From AP-15 sp963777435 (GTDB taxonomy: Bacteria > Pseudomonadota > Alphaproteobacteria > ATCC43930 > CGMCC-115725): a stretch of 64,000 nt of DNA. The notes beneath the pieces were generated by a model. It was not told the origin of the DNA and ran no database searches. It worked only from the letters and a program-made list of their open reading frames with translations. Of the stretch, positions 19,099 through 28,354 are shown in pieces. Location: positions 248,001 to 312,000 of the forward strand of contig CAVZQT010000002.1 in assembly GCA_963777435.1 (NCBI GenBank), given 5' to 3'. The stretch's first letter is position 1. Each line of letters starts with the position of its first letter. The translations under genes were made by a program, and so were the position numbers.

Positions 19099-19107
19099 CA
19101 TCGCACA
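19099..19107. repeat. 9-bp target-site duplication of IS copy 2
   Basis: CATCGCACA at 19099-19107 recurs at 20523-20531, flanking the second IS copy. A single extra C at 20522 sits between the element end and the right copy. Joining across one copy restores the methyltransferase reading (LFVCD-ALATNA). Confidence 0.88.
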
Positions 19108-20521
19108 GAGCTATCGCCGAATTTTGGTGATGGTCCAAGGGTTCAGGCGGCGGCGGTTCGGGATTGCGAGGACGTCGGGTTGGCGGCGACTTCGATCCCG
19201 TCAGTGAACCTGACACCTTGAATGAGCTTGGGCAACTGGTTGTGGCCATCGAGCCTGCGCCAGCTTTTCTGCGCCGCATCGACGAGCTTGAATACCATGG
19301 CGAGCGCCGTCCTATTCGACAGGCAGCCCTTCGAGCGGATCGTGCGATGCCGTACGGTGGCAAAGGTGCTCTCGATCGGGTTCGAGGTCCGCAGATGTTT
19401 CCAGTGTTCGGCAGGGAAATCGTAGAATACGAGCAGGGCCTGGCGATCCTTTGCCAGGCACTCGGCGGCCTTATCGTATTTCAACTTGTAGGCTGCGATG
19501 AAGGCGTCGAACGCGGCCTCGGCGTCCTTGCTCGTCTCCGCCATCCAGATCTCCTGTAAAGCCCGCTTGGCTTTGGGCTGCTGGCTTTTCGGCAGTTTGT
19601 TGAGGACGTTGGCGGTCTTGTGCACCCAGCAGCGTTGCTCGCGTGTGGCCGGCCACAGCTCGCCGAGCGCCTTCCAGAAGCCAAGCGCGCCGTCGGCGAC
19701 GGCGAGTTCGGGCGCGACGACCAGGCCTCGGTTCTGCAAATCGATCAGCAGCTCGCGCCAATCCTGCGCGCTTTCGCGCGCGCCGTCAGTGAAGCCGAGC
19801 AGCTCCTTCCTGCCCTCCGGCGTCGCGCCGATGATCACCAGGATGCATTGCTTGGCGTCTTCGAGGCGGGCCTGCAGGTAAATGCCGTCGGCCCACACGT
19901 AGACGTAGCGCTTGGCCGACAGATCGCGCTTCTTCCAGTGCTCGTGCTCGTCGATCCAGACCTCCTTCAGCCGGGCAATGGTCGAGGCCGACAGGCCCGG
20001 CGCATCCTTGCCGAGCAGGGCCGCAAGCGCCTCCTCGAAATCGCCGGTCGAGATGCCTTTCAGGTAAAGGATCGGGATCAGCACCTCCAGGCTGCGGGAG
20101 CGCCGTGCATAGGGCGGCAGGATCGCGGGGGTGAAGCGGATGCGCCCGGCGTCATCGGCAGCGCCACGGTCGCGCACGCGCGGTTGGCGCACGCCGACCG
20201 GGCCAATGCCGGTCATCACCTCGCGTTCAGGCAGATGCCCGTGCCGGACCATGCGGTTCAGGCCAGTAGCGGTCTTCAGATCGACATGCTTGGCCAGGAA
20301 TTCGGCCACCTCGGCCTCGATCGCTTGGGCCAGTAGGGCGCGCGCTCCGTTGCGCAGCACCTCGGTGAGCGGGTCGGCGAATGACCCTGGTTGAAGCAGC
20401 TTGACGACGTTAGCATCGGACACGGCGTATCACTCCTTTGCGGGAGAAGTGGAGGCGCGAACACCCCCACGATACGCCGCCTTCATCCCGTCAGCCCGTC
20501 ACCAACTTCCGCCCATAGCTC
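19108..20521 (-). mobile_element. IS256-family insertion sequence, copy 2
   Basis: A 1414-base copy of the same element, inverted relative to copy 1, with the same terminal repeats (GAGCTATCGCC at 19108; its transposase-proximal end at 20521). It has its own, different target duplication, so it inserted independently and is not half of a composite transposon. The high identity of the copies means both insertions or their source are recent. Confidence 0.92.
19143..20423 (-). CDS. IS256-family transposase (copy 2)
   Basis: A 426-residue transposase identical to copy 1 except residue 237, which is Ala (GCG at 19713-19715, minus strand) instead of Thr (ACG at 18095-18097). The DDE residues Asp179, Asp244 and Glu351 are all kept. 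It has the same GTG start context with AGGAG. Intact. Confidence 0.95.
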   Translation of the reverse strand: MSDANVVKLLQPGSFADPLTEVLRNGARALLAQAIEAEVAEFLAKHVDLKTATGLNRMVRHGHLPEREVMTGIGPVGVRQPRVRDRGAADDAGRIRFTPAILPPYARRSRSLEVLIPILYLKGISTGDFEEALAALLGKDAPGLSASTIARLKEVWIDEHEHWKKRDLSAKRYVYVWADGIYLQARLEDAKQCILVIIGATPEGRKELLGFTDGARESAQDWRELLIDLQNRGLVVAPELAVADGALGFWKALGELWPATREQRCWVHKTANVLNKLPKSQQPKAKRALQEIWMAETSKDAEAAFDAFIAAYKLKYDKAAECLAKDRQALLVFYDFPAEHWKHLRTSNPIESTFATVRHRTIRSKGCLSNRTALAMVFKLVDAAQKSWRRLDGHNQLPKLIQGVRFTDGIEVAANPTSSQSRTAAA

Positions 20522-20956
20522 CCATCGCACACGAACAATGTTGATATGCCATAGGCGCAGCCAATTTCGAGAGAGGTATCAGGCTTAACCGTCCCGAAGA
20601 CCTGCTCGATCAACATCCCCTCTTCCCGGCTCATGTTGGAGTGAAGCGGATATTGCTGGCTGCCATCATCGACTGTCTGGGTCTGTAGAATTGCTTCAAG
20701 GACAGCGTTCACGGCAACCTCACACGTTGATCTTCTTGCCGGCGTTACAGCCCGATAACCCAGGCCCGCTGGCGTTGAGCACTGGCGTTTGACATAACAC
20801 CGCTGCGGCATTCTGCGATCTCCGTGCTATTATAATCCTGCGGAGCTGGCCATCCGAGCCCGTTTCTCTGAACCGTTTGAACCTTTATGCCCCAGCGGTT
20901 GTTATCGCAGCCGTAGGGACACGCCCGCCGTTGCGCAGCCAGGGAGGGGGGCTGAG

Positions 20957-21827
20957 GTGAACGGACCTGTGGTCTCGCTCGTGCTGGTCACCCGGAATCG
21001 GGCCGAACGGTTGGCGAGTTGCCTGGAATACATCGCTCGGCAAAAGCCATCTTGCGCCTGGGAATTGGTCGTCGTCGATAATGGCTCGACCGACGGGACC
21101 GCCGAGGTTCTAAAGGAATACGCCGCGGGCGCGCCGTTTCCGACAAAGATGTTGTATCAGGCAGTGCCTGGAAAAAGCCGAGGGCTCAACCAGGCGCTGC
21201 GGGTAACGGCTGGCGAGATCATTGCGCTAACCGACGACGACTGCTATGTCGCGTCAGATTACATTGATCGCGTGCGCGAAACCTTTGAAGACCCGAGGAT
21301 AGGCTTTGCCGGTGGTCGAGTTCGATCTCTTTGACCCCAGCGACCATCCGATTTCGACTAGGACTTCCGACCAGCGCGAGTTGATCAAACCTGGAACCTT
21401 TATCGACGGCGCGCCGCTTTTGGGCGCCAATACAATGTACCGCCGCCGGGTGCTGCAGGAGATCGGCGGTTTTGATCCCGATTTGGGCCCCGGCAGCCGC
21501 TTCCATGGCGAGGAGATGGACGTGCAAACGCGGGCGAGTCTTGCCGGCTGGTGGGGGCTGTACACCCCTGACGTCGTCGTCGCCCACCATCATGGCCGCA
21601 AAGCCAAGGATGCGCGGGCTTTGCAGCGCACCTACTCGATCGGCAACGGCGCCTATATGGCAAAATTTCTGGCCGTCTCGGAGACTCGGCCCTTTGTTCT
21701 GCGTCTTCTCTATTGGAAGGCACGAAAGGCGGTGCGGCGCAACGAACGGCGCTGGCTGATGTGGGAGATGCGGGGTTTCACCGGCTACCTCGCATACCGG
21801 CTGCGTAAACGCATCGCCAGCGGGTGA
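20957..21827 (+). pseudogene. Family 2 glycosyltransferase, frameshifted
   Basis: Two overlapping frames make one GT2 enzyme of about 289 residues. The first (GTG 20957, after a G-rich GAGGGGGG site) has VSLVLVTRNRAERLASCLEY, ELVVVDNGSTDGT and IIALTDDDCYV (DXD). It stops after GFAGGRV. The second continues LFDPSDHPISTRTSD, LLGANTMYRRRVLQEIGGFD and the catalytic-base region GSRFHGEEMDVQTRA. Removing one T of the TT at 21321-21322 joins them as GFAGGRVDLFDPSD. It lies just beyond the IS-disrupted methyltransferase and ends the glycan cluster. Sequence error is a real alternative to pseudogenisation. Confidence 0.78.
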
Positions 21828-21900
21828 CGAACGCGCCGCAACGGGCCCCCTGCCCCCGACCGCGCCCCGGGGCAACGCGCTTTTGGCTGCCGCCGACAGG

Positions 21901-22761
21901 TCAGCCGGCGCAATTTTGGTCAAGCAGCTCCTCGGCGGCGCCGGGGTTGTCGCCATCGGCCACGGTGTCGAGGACGAAATAGGTGTTAGGCGTCGCCGAT
22001 CCGATCACGGCGATGCTTTGGTCGCCCATATGCGCCGCGGCGTCTGGCATCGCCGCCACCAGCGTAAACGGGCTGTCGCCGCCCGCCAGCTTGTTGACCT
22101 TGAATACCCGGTAGAGGTGATTTGCCGGAGCCAAGGCGAGCCGCACCGCCTTTGCCGGATCGGTCCCGATCGCCGCCGCCTGGCTCGCGAGGGTCGCGGC
22201 GACCGCGGGCAACACGCAGGCGATGTGAATGTGGAGCTGGTTCTGGGTGCGCCCGTGCTCTGAGTTGATCGCAAGGCCGATATCCTGGGCCGGCTTTTTG
22301 ACGAGGAGTGCCGCCTGTTGCCAGCCGTATTCCCAGAAATCGACCACCGGCGGCGACAAGATCTGGTTGTCCTCGATGCCGGGCACCCGGATTGTCGGAA
22401 TGATCAGGTAGGCGGCGGGCTTTGCCGGACTGTTGTCCTTGAGGATGATGAATTTATCGGCGGCGTCGTAGGCGCGGCAGCTGGGATTGCTTTGCAGATT
22501 TTGCGAGCAGCATTGGGCCAGCGACCATAACGAATCCGGCCGCGACGCAACCACGCAGGCCGGCGCGCCGCCCTCCGCGCCGCTCGATTGCGACACCGCC
22601 GATTGCGGCGCCACCCGCGGTTGCTGCGCTGCGGCCGATCGGTCGGTGAGCGACGGCAGCGGCACCCAGCCGAGAACAAGGGCGACAGCAGCCAAGCCGG
22701 CACGCAGGAGACTGGACTGGCGATGCAAAGCTTTCTCCGCCAAGTTTCGTCGATTGTACAC
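21901..22761 (-). CDS. cdh: CDP-diacylglycerol diphosphatase
   Basis: A HIT-superfamily protein of about 286 residues matching CDP-diacylglycerol pyrophosphatase, which hydrolyses CDP-diacylglycerol to phosphatidate and CMP. LWSLAQCCS, AYLIIPTIRVPGIED, FWEYGWQQAA and GLAINSEHGRTQNQLHIHI are family landmarks. The last contains the catalytic HxHxx pattern. An N-terminal hydrophobic stretch (LLRAGLAAVALVLGWVP) acts as a signal anchor, as in E. coli Cdh. The start is uncertain: GTG 22761 follows a G-run, TTG 22728 follows GGAG, and the frame stays open to TTG 22848. Probably membrane-associated, facing the periplasm. Confidence 0.85.
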   Translation of the reverse strand: MYNRRNLAEKALHRQSSLLRAGLAAVALVLGWVPLPSLTDRSAAAQQPRVAPQSAVSQSSGAEGGAPACVVASRPDSLWSLAQCCSQNLQSNPSCRAYDAADKFIILKDNSPAKPAAYLIIPTIRVPGIEDNQILSPPVVDFWEYGWQQAALLVKKPAQDIGLAINSEHGRTQNQLHIHIACVLPAVAATLASQAAAIGTDPAKAVRLALAPANHLYRVFKVNKLAGGDSPFTLVAAMPDAAAHMGDQSIAVIGSATPNTYFVLDTVADGDNPGAAEELLDQNCAG

Positions 22762-23009
22762 GATGCGCGCCCCCCGTTGCTGCCGGCAATCTACTTTGAT
22801 TTCAATAAGGGAGGCGAGGCCGGTTTGGGGACAAGACCTGCGCGGCAAAGCTTCTGTGAAGAGCTGCCATTCGCGATGTCGCGCGGCGATTATTCCTTGC
22901 GATTTACTTCGCCGCGATAAGCAGCCGTCAATAAAATGTCAAAATCTTTTCGCTGGCTTCCCTTATCCGCGCATCCCGCTTAGTTACCAGCCGGACTGGC
23001 GGGGCAGCG

Positions 23010-25235
23010 ATGGCGGATGCGGCGATCGCGGGCGGCGGGCTCGGCGTGGCCTCGGCGTGGGGCGCGCGGCAGTTCAAAACGCTCACCGAATATTATGCCG
23101 CCGAGGGCGAGCGCCGGCTGCTGTGGCTGCCGGTATGTTTTGGCGCGGGCATCGGCGTCTATTTCGCGCTGACCTTCGAGCCGCCATTGTGGTTTGGCTT
23201 CGCCGCCGCGTCCGCCGCCGGGGCGGGCGCGTTTTTGCTGCAAAAACGCCCATTGCTGTGCGAGCTGGCGCTTGCGCTGACCATGTTCTGCGCCGGGTTT
23301 GCGCTAATTGGCGAGACCAGTTGGCAACGGCAGGCGCCGGCGCTCGAGCGCCATCTCGGCCCGGTGATGGTAAGCGGCCGGGTTCTCGACATCGACTCGG
23401 TCGATCGCGGCTGGCGGGTCATTCTTGCCCCAGATCCATTGCCGGGGCTCGACGCGAGCCAGCAACCGTTGCGGCTGCGAATCCACATCGGGCCGGCGAG
23501 CGACCTGCTGGCGCCGGGCGATCACGTCGACATGCGCGCCAGCCTCTATCCCGTTCCCGGGCAGATTTTACCGGGCGCTCACGATATGCAGCGCGAAGCC
23601 TATTTCGCGCAAATCGGCGGGGTCGGATACAGCCTGGGCCCGGCGCACCGCTCGGCAGACAAGACGAGCGAGGGGAGCGGCGGCTGGCGCGAGGGTTTGC
23701 GCCATTTGCGCACCGAGATGTCGCGCCGGATCATCGCCGTGCTGCCGGGCTCGACGGGCGGCGTCGCCTCGGCGCTGATCACCGGCAAGCGCGGGGCCAT
23801 CTCGGAGCAGATCAAGGACGCCTTTCGCCAATCGGGGTTGCAGCACCTGCTGGCGATTGCCGGACTGCATCTGGGTCTCGTCGGCGGCTTTGTCTTTTTC
23901 ACGGTGCGGTTCGCCCTGGCGCTGGTCCCGTGGGTGGCGCTCCGCTACCCGATCAAAAAGATCGCCGCCGTCGCCGCCTTGGTCGTGCTCGCCTGTTACC
24001 TGCTGCTCTCAGGCGGGGCGATCCCGACCGAGCGCGCCTTTGTCATGAACGGGCTCGTTTTCGCCGCGATCCTGATCGATCGGCTGCGCATTTCGATGCG
24101 AATCTGCGCGCTGGCGGCGGGCTTTGTGCTGGCGATCGAGCCCGAGAGCCTGGTCGGCGTCAGCTTTCAGATGTCGTTTGGCGCGGTCGTGGCGCTGATC
24201 GCGGTCTACGAGACCTATGGCAGCCGCCTCGGCCGCTTGCTGCACCGTCCGTCCTGGCCAGGGCGGGTGCTGGGTTACGCCGGGGCGGTGGTGGTGACGA
24301 CGGTCGTCGTCACGATCGGGACCGATCCGTTTTCGGTCTACCATTTTCACCACATCGCTCTCTACTCGCCGCTCGCCAATGTCGTTGCGGTGCCGTTGAG
24401 CGCGGTGTGGACGCTTCCCTGGGGGGTCGTCACCTGCCTGTTGATGCCGTTCGGTCTCGAACGATTGGCGCTGATCCCGATGGGCTGGGGGATCGACGCG
24501 ACGATCTTTGTCGCGCAAGCGGTCTCGACATTGCCCGGCAATGTATGGCCGATGCCGCGATTGCCGGCCGCGGGTCTGGTGTTGATTTCGTTTGGCGGCC
24601 TGTGGCTGTGCCTGTGGCGGCAGGCGTGGCGACGGTGGGGCGTCTTCGCGATCGCCGCCGGGCTTGCCGGGATGGCGCTAACGCAGCCGCCGGACATTCT
24701 GCTTGCCGATCTCGGGCGCTTCCTCGCGGTGCGCTCGGCTGATGGCGCTTACTGGAGCACGGCCGATCACGGCGAGCAGATCGAGGCGTCGTTTCTCCGC
24801 GAAGAGACCGGTCTCGACGTGCTTCCCTGGCCCGCCGGCGACGGGGATCAAGCGATGGGTTGCGCCGACGCGCTGTGTCGATATTCGGCGCGCGGGCGGA
24901 TCGTCGCGATCGTCACCGGAAGCGCCGCGCTGCCCGTTGACTGCGGCAGCTTTGACGCGATCGTCAGTCAGGTGCCCGCCGGCTTCCGCTGCCGCTCGGT
25001 GATCCCGGTGGTCGACCGGATCAATTCGTGGCGGCTTGGCGCCGTCGCATTATGGCTGGATGCACGCGACATTACGATCGAGAGCGCCAATGGCAGCCGC
25101 GGTGATCGCCCGTGGGTGCCGCATCCCCATTCCCGACGCCGGGTGCGACCCTGGAGAGTACCGGCCGCTGGGTGCCGAGCAATCGCCACCGATATAACAA
25201 ACGGGTCTCGCGGCAACCCCACTCGGATCGTCTAA
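23010..25235 (+). CDS. comEC: ComEC/Rec2-family DNA uptake channel protein
   Basis: A 741-residue polytopic membrane protein. The N-terminal DUF4131 region (membrane helices, then MVSGRVLDIDSVDRGWRVIL) leads to the competence domain. That domain contains ALITGKRGAISEQIKDAFRQ, LLAIAGLHLGLVGGF and GAIPTERAFVMNGLVF, all hallmarks of ComEC. The family forms the inner-membrane channel for single-stranded DNA entry. The C-terminal 200 residues end in a soluble domain, and I see no HxHxDH metallo-beta-lactamase motif. A divergent C-terminus is common in alphaproteobacterial relatives. Alternative starts near 23010 exist. It is divergent from cdh. Confidence 0.88.
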   Translation: MADAAIAGGGLGVASAWGARQFKTLTEYYAAEGERRLLWLPVCFGAGIGVYFALTFEPPLWFGFAAASAAGAGAFLLQKRPLLCELALALTMFCAGFALIGETSWQRQAPALERHLGPVMVSGRVLDIDSVDRGWRVILAPDPLPGLDASQQPLRLRIHIGPASDLLAPGDHVDMRASLYPVPGQILPGAHDMQREAYFAQIGGVGYSLGPAHRSADKTSEGSGGWREGLRHLRTEMSRRIIAVLPGSTGGVASALITGKRGAISEQIKDAFRQSGLQHLLAIAGLHLGLVGGFVFFTVRFALALVPWVALRYPIKKIAAVAALVVLACYLLLSGGAIPTERAFVMNGLVFAAILIDRLRISMRICALAAGFVLAIEPESLVGVSFQMSFGAVVALIAVYETYGSRLGRLLHRPSWPGRVLGYAGAVVVTTVVVTIGTDPFSVYHFHHIALYSPLANVVAVPLSAVWTLPWGVVTCLLMPFGLERLALIPMGWGIDATIFVAQAVSTLPGNVWPMPRLPAAGLVLISFGGLWLCLWRQAWRRWGVFAIAAGLAGMALTQPPDILLADLGRFLAVRSADGAYWSTADHGEQIEASFLREETGLDVLPWPAGDGDQAMGCADALCRYSARGRIVAIVTGSAALPVDCGSFDAIVSQVPAGFRCRSVIPVVDRINSWRLGAVALWLDARDITIESANGSRGDRPWVPHPHSRRRVRPWRVPAAGCRAIATDITNGSRGNPTRIV

Positions 25236-25455
25236 CCTTATCAATGCAAATGAAACAGGCGCCTCCGTCAAGGGTTTGAAGATGCTTCGAGCTGGAGACT
25301 TAACTAGCGAGTCATTTCAAGAGAAAAGGACCTTTTGATTTTATCAACCTCCACGTTTTACCATGTGTCACGGTCCGCTTCTCTGAGTTTTTTGGGAACC
25401 GTCAACCATGACAGCCGCGTTTGTCTGGTTGTCACCCAAATACGGAGAAAACGTG

Positions 25456-26487
25456 ATGGATGGGCACAGTATTGTAGCGGTCTACGCTTCGCGCGAACAG
25501 GCCGAGCGTGCGCGCGACCGGTTGATCGAAATCGGTATTCCGAGCGCTGAAATCCGGATGAGCGCCGGAGCGGATATTGCCGGCGGCACGTCGAGCGTGA
25601 ACGAAGGCTACGGCACGACCCAGCACGGCGAGGTTGGTTTCTGGGATTGGCTCTTTGGCCGCGACGAAGTGCCAGAACACGACCGCAGCTGGTACCAATC
25701 AAACCTGCGCGAAGGGCGCACTGCGCTGTCGGTGTTTGTGCGCGACACCAGGCAAGAGCAGCAGGTCGCTGATTTGCTCGAACAATTCGATCCGATCGAA
25801 TTCGACGCTGGCGAGACTGGCGGATACGAAGCGCGGGATCGCTATGCGGAACCGCTTGATACGCGCGGAGAGCCGGTGGCGCGTCCGGCGACACCACCGC
25901 TCGGAACAAGCCCGCTCGGCTCACCCGAGGCATGGAGCCGTCGCGATGCCGGCGTTGGGACTGAGTCCGGCACCGCTGGCGCCCCGATCGGAGCACCTTC
26001 CACGACGGTCCCGGGCACCACGGCGACTGGTCTTCGCGACGAGCGAACGGGACTCGAGACCGGCAGGGAACAGGTGATCCCGGTCGTCAAAGAAGAGCTG
26101 AACGTCGGCAAGCGCGCCAGCGAGCGGCGCTATCGGGTCCGCACTTATGTCGTCGAGACACCGGTCGAGAGAGATGTTGTGCTGCGTGATGAGCGCGTCG
26201 TCGTCGAGCGCCGTCCGGTCACCGGCGAGGCGGGGCTCCACGCGGAGGTCCCTCAGGAGCGTGAGTTCGAGGTTGTCGAGCGGCACGAAGAACCTGTCGT
26301 CGAAAAGCGCGCACGGAATGTCGAGGAAGTTGTGGTGCGCCGCGATGTCGATGAGCGGACAGAGAAGGTTCGTGACACCGTCCGCCAGACCAGGGTCGAT
26401 GTCGAGAACGAGGCCGGCGTCCCGGTAACTGATCGCGAACGCGCGGATCGTCTGGAACGCACGGTTCCCGAAGAGCGCAAACCCTAG
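25456..26487 (+). CDS. YsnF/AvaK-type stress protein (DUF2382)
   Basis: A 343-residue soluble, highly charged protein. The N-terminal SIVAVYASREQAERARDRLI resembles the general-stress-protein 17M-like ferredoxin fold. The C-terminal 120 residues are the DUF2382 region: VVKEELNVGKRASERRYRV, VVETPVERDVVLRDERVVVE and EVVVRRDVDERTEKVRDTVR. The middle is Gly/Thr/Pro-rich linker. ATG 25456 is chosen because GGAG lies eight bases upstream; the frame is open to 25408. Homologues are linked to general and osmotic stress; the molecular role is unknown. The gene ends in a strong terminator. Confidence 0.8.
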   Translation: MDGHSIVAVYASREQAERARDRLIEIGIPSAEIRMSAGADIAGGTSSVNEGYGTTQHGEVGFWDWLFGRDEVPEHDRSWYQSNLREGRTALSVFVRDTRQEQQVADLLEQFDPIEFDAGETGGYEARDRYAEPLDTRGEPVARPATPPLGTSPLGSPEAWSRRDAGVGTESGTAGAPIGAPSTTVPGTTATGLRDERTGLETGREQVIPVVKEELNVGKRASERRYRVRTYVVETPVERDVVLRDERVVVERRPVTGEAGLHAEVPQEREFEVVERHEEPVVEKRARNVEEVVVRRDVDERTEKVRDTVRQTRVDVENEAGVPVTDRERADRLERTVPEERKP

Positions 26488-26517
26488 CTCTACTGCACTG
26501 CGCGCGCTGGAGCTTCA

Positions 26518-26556
26518 GCTCGGGGCGCCGCTTTGAGCGGCGCCCCGAGCCTTTTT
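26518..26556 (+). terminator. Rho-independent terminator
   Basis: A perfect 14-base-pair stem (26518-26531 with 26537-26550), rich in G and C, encloses a 5-base TTTGA loop and is followed by CTTTTT. It lies 30 bases after the stress-protein stop. Its T-run overlaps the stop codon of the oppositely oriented carboxyltransferase gene, so the stem may also limit read-through from that side. Confidence 0.93.
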
Positions 26557-28087
26557 ACAGCGGGATGTTGTCGTGTTTTTTCGGCGGGTTGGTCAAATGC
26601 TTGCTGCGCAGCATTGCCAACCCGCGGGCGAGCCGCGGACGGGTATCGCGCGGAGGAATAACGTCGTCGATAAAGCCGCGACTCGCAGCGACAAACGGAT
26701 TGGCGAATTTCTCGCGGTATTCCTCGGTGCGCGCCTCGATCGCCGCAGCGTCTCCGAGATCGGCGCGAAAGATGATCTCGACCGCGCCCTTCGGCCCCAT
26801 CACCGCGATCTCGGCTGAGGGCCAGGCAAAATTCAAATCGCCGCGCAGATGCTTTGAGCTCATGACATCATAGGCGCCGCCATAGGCTTTGCGGGTGATC
26901 AGGGTCACCTTAGGCACGGTCGCCTCGGCATAGGCGAACAGCAATTTGGCGCCGTGCTTGATGATCCCGCCATATTCCTGCGCCGTACCCGGCAGAAATC
27001 CGGGGACATCGACAAAGGTTACGATTGGGATATTGAAGCAATCGCAAAACCGCACAAACCGTGCTGCCTTGCGCGAACTGTCGATATCGAGGCAGCCCGC
27101 CAGCACCATCGGCTGATTGGCAACGATGCCGATCGTCGAGCCCTCGATCCGCGCAAAGCCAATAATGATATTGCGCGCGAAATCGGATTGAATCTCAAAA
27201 AAATCGCCCTCGTCGGCGACCTTCAAGATCAACTCCTTCATATCGTAGGGCCGATTCGGATTACTCGGAATGAGGGTCTCGAGCGACGGCTCGGTACGGT
27301 CGCGGCGGTCGGCGGTCGGCCGCGACGGCGGCTGCACCCGGTTCGAAGCCGGCAAGAAATCGATGAACCGACGCAGTTCGAGCAATGCCTCAACATCGTT
27401 GGCAAAGGCGCGGTCGGCCACCCCGGAGCGGGTGGTGTGCGTCAAGGCTCCGCCCAATTCCTCCTGGGTCACGCTCTCGTGGGTCACGGTGCGCACGACC
27501 TCGGGTCCGGTCACGAACATGTACGAGGTGTCCTTGACCATAAAGATGAAGTCGGTCATCGCCGGCGAGTAGACCGCACCACCGGCGCATGGCCCCATGA
27601 TCATCGACACCTGCGGGATCACGCCCGAGGCGAGCACATTGCGCTCGAATACCTCGGCATAGCCGGCGAGCGAGGCGACGCCATCCTGGATGCGCGCCCC
27701 GCCGGAATCGTTGATCCCGATCACCGGGGCTCCGACATTCATCGCCTGGTCCATGATCTTGCAGATCTTTTCGGCGTGCGCCTCGCTCAGCGAGCCGCCA
27801 AACACGGTAAAATCCTGGCTAAACACAAAGACCAGCCGGCCGTTGACCGTGCCGTAGCCGGTGACGACGCCGTCGCCCGGGATGCGGTGCCGGTCGATGC
27901 CGAAATCGTGGCTGCGATGCTCGACAAACATGTCCCATTCTTCAAAGGACCCCGGGTCGAGCAAGAGTTCGATCCGCTCCCGGGCGGTCAGCTTGCCGCG
28001 GCGATGTTGCGCCTCGATGCGCGCCGCCCCCCCGCCCTGACGCGCCGCCCGGCGCTTTTCATCCAAGCGGTCGAGAATGTTGTCCAT
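26555..28087 (-). CDS. Acyl-CoA carboxylase carboxyltransferase (beta) subunit
   Basis: A 510-residue protein, the normal length of propionyl/methylcrotonyl-CoA carboxylase beta subunits. It moves CO2 from carboxybiotin to an acyl-CoA. Landmarks are AARQGGGAARIEAQHRRGKL, ERIELLLDPGSFEEWDMF, INDSGGARIQDGVASLAGY, MIMGPCAGGAVYSPAMTDF, VDVPGFLPGTAQEYGGIIKH and RKAYGGAYDVMSSKHL. These cover both crotonase-like halves. No biotin carboxylase gene lies beside it, so its alpha subunit must be elsewhere. Closest to PccB-type enzymes, but acyl specificity cannot be fixed by eye. Confidence 0.93.
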   Translation of the reverse strand: MDNILDRLDEKRRAARQGGGAARIEAQHRRGKLTARERIELLLDPGSFEEWDMFVEHRSHDFGIDRHRIPGDGVVTGYGTVNGRLVFVFSQDFTVFGGSLSEAHAEKICKIMDQAMNVGAPVIGINDSGGARIQDGVASLAGYAEVFERNVLASGVIPQVSMIMGPCAGGAVYSPAMTDFIFMVKDTSYMFVTGPEVVRTVTHESVTQEELGGALTHTTRSGVADRAFANDVEALLELRRFIDFLPASNRVQPPSRPTADRRDRTEPSLETLIPSNPNRPYDMKELILKVADEGDFFEIQSDFARNIIIGFARIEGSTIGIVANQPMVLAGCLDIDSSRKAARFVRFCDCFNIPIVTFVDVPGFLPGTAQEYGGIIKHGAKLLFAYAEATVPKVTLITRKAYGGAYDVMSSKHLRGDLNFAWPSAEIAVMGPKGAVEIIFRADLGDAAAIEARTEEYREKFANPFVAASRGFIDDVIPPRDTRPRLARGLAMLRSKHLTNPPKKHDNIPL

Positions 28088-28354
28088 TTCGCCTCACGCG
28101 ATGCCCCGCGCGAGATAACACTCGCCCTCTGCTGGCGCCAGCCTGCAGCTGATAACCGCCAGGTGCGCGCCCGCCAGGCGCCCGCAAGGCTTACCGCTGT
28201 TGCGGGAGGCGCACCACGCCGGGACCGGGATAGCCCGCCTAAAAGCCGCAGCAGGTCCCCGCCGCTCGCCCGCGAAGTTGACGAATTGATCGTTGCAAGC
28301 GCTGGCAAAATCGCCAAAGCGGCCGATATCCCGAATATCGGAGGTCGCGCTTGC

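Larger units (their letters stand above)
17116..20712 (-). pseudogene. SAM-dependent methyltransferase split by two IS256-family insertions
   Basis: The gene starts at GTG 20712 (GAGG upstream) and survives in three blocks: 20712-20523, 19098-18703 and 17279-17116, with one copy of each target duplication kept. These total 750 bases, exactly 250 codons in one frame. The pieces read DTSLEIGCAYGISTLFVCD (SAM loop), then ALATNAKAATHIVIDP, AAIIDGVHTFDHVLVDF and GGVVILDDTYYP (Methyltransf_24 motifs), then a C-terminus with MAFRKVAEDNRQWNWH. Both insertions are clean, so the intact ancestor can be rebuilt. As it stands the gene cannot make the enzyme. It probably belonged to the glycan-modification set of this cluster. 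Confidence 0.88.

Noticed and set aside
18680..19363. A 227-codon minus-strand protein joining IS sequence to methyltransferase sequence
   Set aside because: Its first third is antisense IS DNA; it is a chimera produced by the insertion, not a gene.
17289..20521. Composite transposon bounded by two inverted IS256 copies
   Set aside because: Each copy has its own distinct 9-bp duplication and the segment between them is part of the disrupted methyltransferase, so two independent insertions explain it better.
22487..24742. A 751-codon plus-strand open frame overlapping comEC
   Set aside because: Arg-rich, no domain, and overlaps cdh antisense and comEC in another frame; a GC-rich shadow.
26954..28354. 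Long N-terminal extension of the molybdopterin-subunit frame
   Set aside because: It is antisense to the carboxyltransferase gene and has no family similarity; ATG 28355 with GGAGG upstream fits the family start.
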